Of a DNA stretch of 64,000 nucleotides, positions 63,643 through 64,000 are shown one piece after another (position 1 is the stretch's first letter; each line of letters begins with the position of its first letter). Under the pieces are notes generated by a model. It saw nothing but the letters and a program-made list of their open reading frames with translations, had not been told where the DNA came from and searched no databases. A program made the position numbers and the translations under genes. This DNA is from Pedobacter sp. ASV28. GTDB lineage: Bacteria > Bacteroidota > Bacteroidia > Sphingobacteriales > Sphingobacteriaceae. The stretch spans positions 62,001 through 126,000 of the forward strand of contig NZ_JAELTN010000005.1 of the NCBI RefSeq assembly GCF_016428855.1. Reading direction: 5' to 3'.

Positions 63643-64000
63643 ATGGAAAAAAGATCTAAAATATATGTAGCAGGCCATAGAGGAATGGTTGGCTCTGCGA
63701 TTTACAGAAAACTACTAAAAGAAGGTTTTCAAAATATTATTACCAGATCATCAGAAGAGTTAGACCTAAGAAACCAACAAGCCGTTACAGATTTTTTTTC
63801 CTTGGAAAAACCCGATTATGTTTTCTTGGCAGCAGCAAAAGTTGGAGGTATCATCGCCAATAATACATATAGGGCAGACTTCCTTTATGAAAATTTAGCT
63901 ATTCAAAATAATGTGATCCATCAGTCGTATATAAATGGCGTAAAGAAATTAATGTTTTTAGGCTCTAGCTGTATTTATCCAAAACTAGCACCTCAACCGC
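63643..64000 (+). CDS. GDP-L-fucose synthase, N-terminal part (cut by window edge)
   Basis: The first 119 residues are present. [19 protein letters not shown] is the NAD(P)-binding GxxGxxG of an extended short-chain dehydrogenase, and [32 protein letters not shown] with [11 protein letters not shown] is the hallmark of GDP-4-keto-6-deoxymannose epimerase/reductase (Fcl/WcaG). It would supply GDP-L-fucose for surface glycans. The C-terminus lies beyond the window. The ATG 39 bp after dxs is preceded by no clear Shine-Dalgarno sequence. Confidence 0.9.
   Translation, partial: MEKRSKIYVAGHRGMVGSAIYRKLLKEGFQNIITRSSEELDLRNQQAVTDFFSLEKPDYVFLAAAKVGGIIANNTYRADFLYENLAIQNNVIHQSYINGVKKLMFLGSSCIYPKLAPQP

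Noticed and set aside
1..64000. tRNA, rRNA, CRISPR array or insertion sequence
   Set aside because: No TPsiC-type GGTTCGAATCC pattern, no regularly spaced direct repeats and no transposase or integrase frame was found.

Overview
This 64-kb window is chromosomal DNA of a Bacteroidota, most likely a Sphingobacteriaceae member close to Pedobacter (inference from protein content and style, no database search). The signs are a full-length sprA gene for the type IX secretion system (T9SS), two enzymes with C-terminal T9SS sorting domains, an outer-membrane barrel protein with an N-terminal carboxypeptidase-regulatory-like domain, a malic enzyme fused to a phosphotransacetylase domain, AT-rich intergenic DNA, little sign of Shine-Dalgarno sequences, and several TAnnTTTG-type -7 promoter boxes. 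There are no rRNA, tRNA, CRISPR, phage or intact insertion-sequence features. Coding density is high and most genes are housekeeping.

Layout: 0-2.6 kb holds the end of a LutB-like Fe-S protein and a fused alpha/beta 2-oxoacid dehydrogenase E1. 2.7-4.2 kb holds a stand-alone pectate lyase lipoprotein with an operator-like palindrome upstream and a terminator downstream. 4.2-7.2 kb has a SprT-like protein and feoAB; 7.4-10.2 kb a large outer-membrane barrel protein. 10.5-21.5 kb is a leftward core block: maeB, ruvA, sprA, gcvH and a VanZ-family gene. 21.7-28.3 kb is a two-gene pectin operon (pectate lyase then pectin methylesterase, both with T9SS sorting domains), followed by a phosphocholine-type phospholipase C. 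31.6-40.8 kb is a leftward envelope block: MltD-like transglycosylase, gatA, two tatA paralogues, an EnvC-like activator, a DUF4292 lipoprotein, a TPR protein, dut and a flippase. 41-43.5 kb has acylphosphatase, a nitronate-monooxygenase-like flavoprotein and an amidohydrolase. 43.7-45.4 kb pairs a small secreted protein with an NtrC-type sigma-54 activator. 45.4-45.9 kb is a gene-free island of short interspersed repeats. 45.9-50.9 kb has a HAD hydrolase, a hybrid kinase with HPt, a WYL regulator and a DinB protein. 51-57.3 kb reads rightward: rluF, NfeD-like and flotillin genes, rlmN, comF and a beta-helix lipoprotein. 57.4-61.5 kb reads leftward: glyA and a multi-PAS hybrid kinase. The window ends with dxs and the start of a GDP-fucose synthase gene.

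How genes work together: the most coherent accessory theme is pectin degradation. A cell-anchored pectate lyase near 3 kb and a secreted lyase/esterase operon near 25 kb lie 22 kb apart, yet each has a nearly identical 24-bp palindrome about 155 bp before its start codon. This suggests one LacI-like repressor controls both. The secreted pair would use the T9SS, whose translocon subunit SprA is encoded between them. Other points worth a second look are a perfect 15-bp inverted repeat touching the rluF start codon, tandem TTGGCAC heptamers upstream of the gene beside the sigma-54 activator, a diverged inverted pair of interspersed repeats, and a GC-richer unexplained stretch at 31.3-31.4 kb. I found no clear new multi-gene defence or mobile system.
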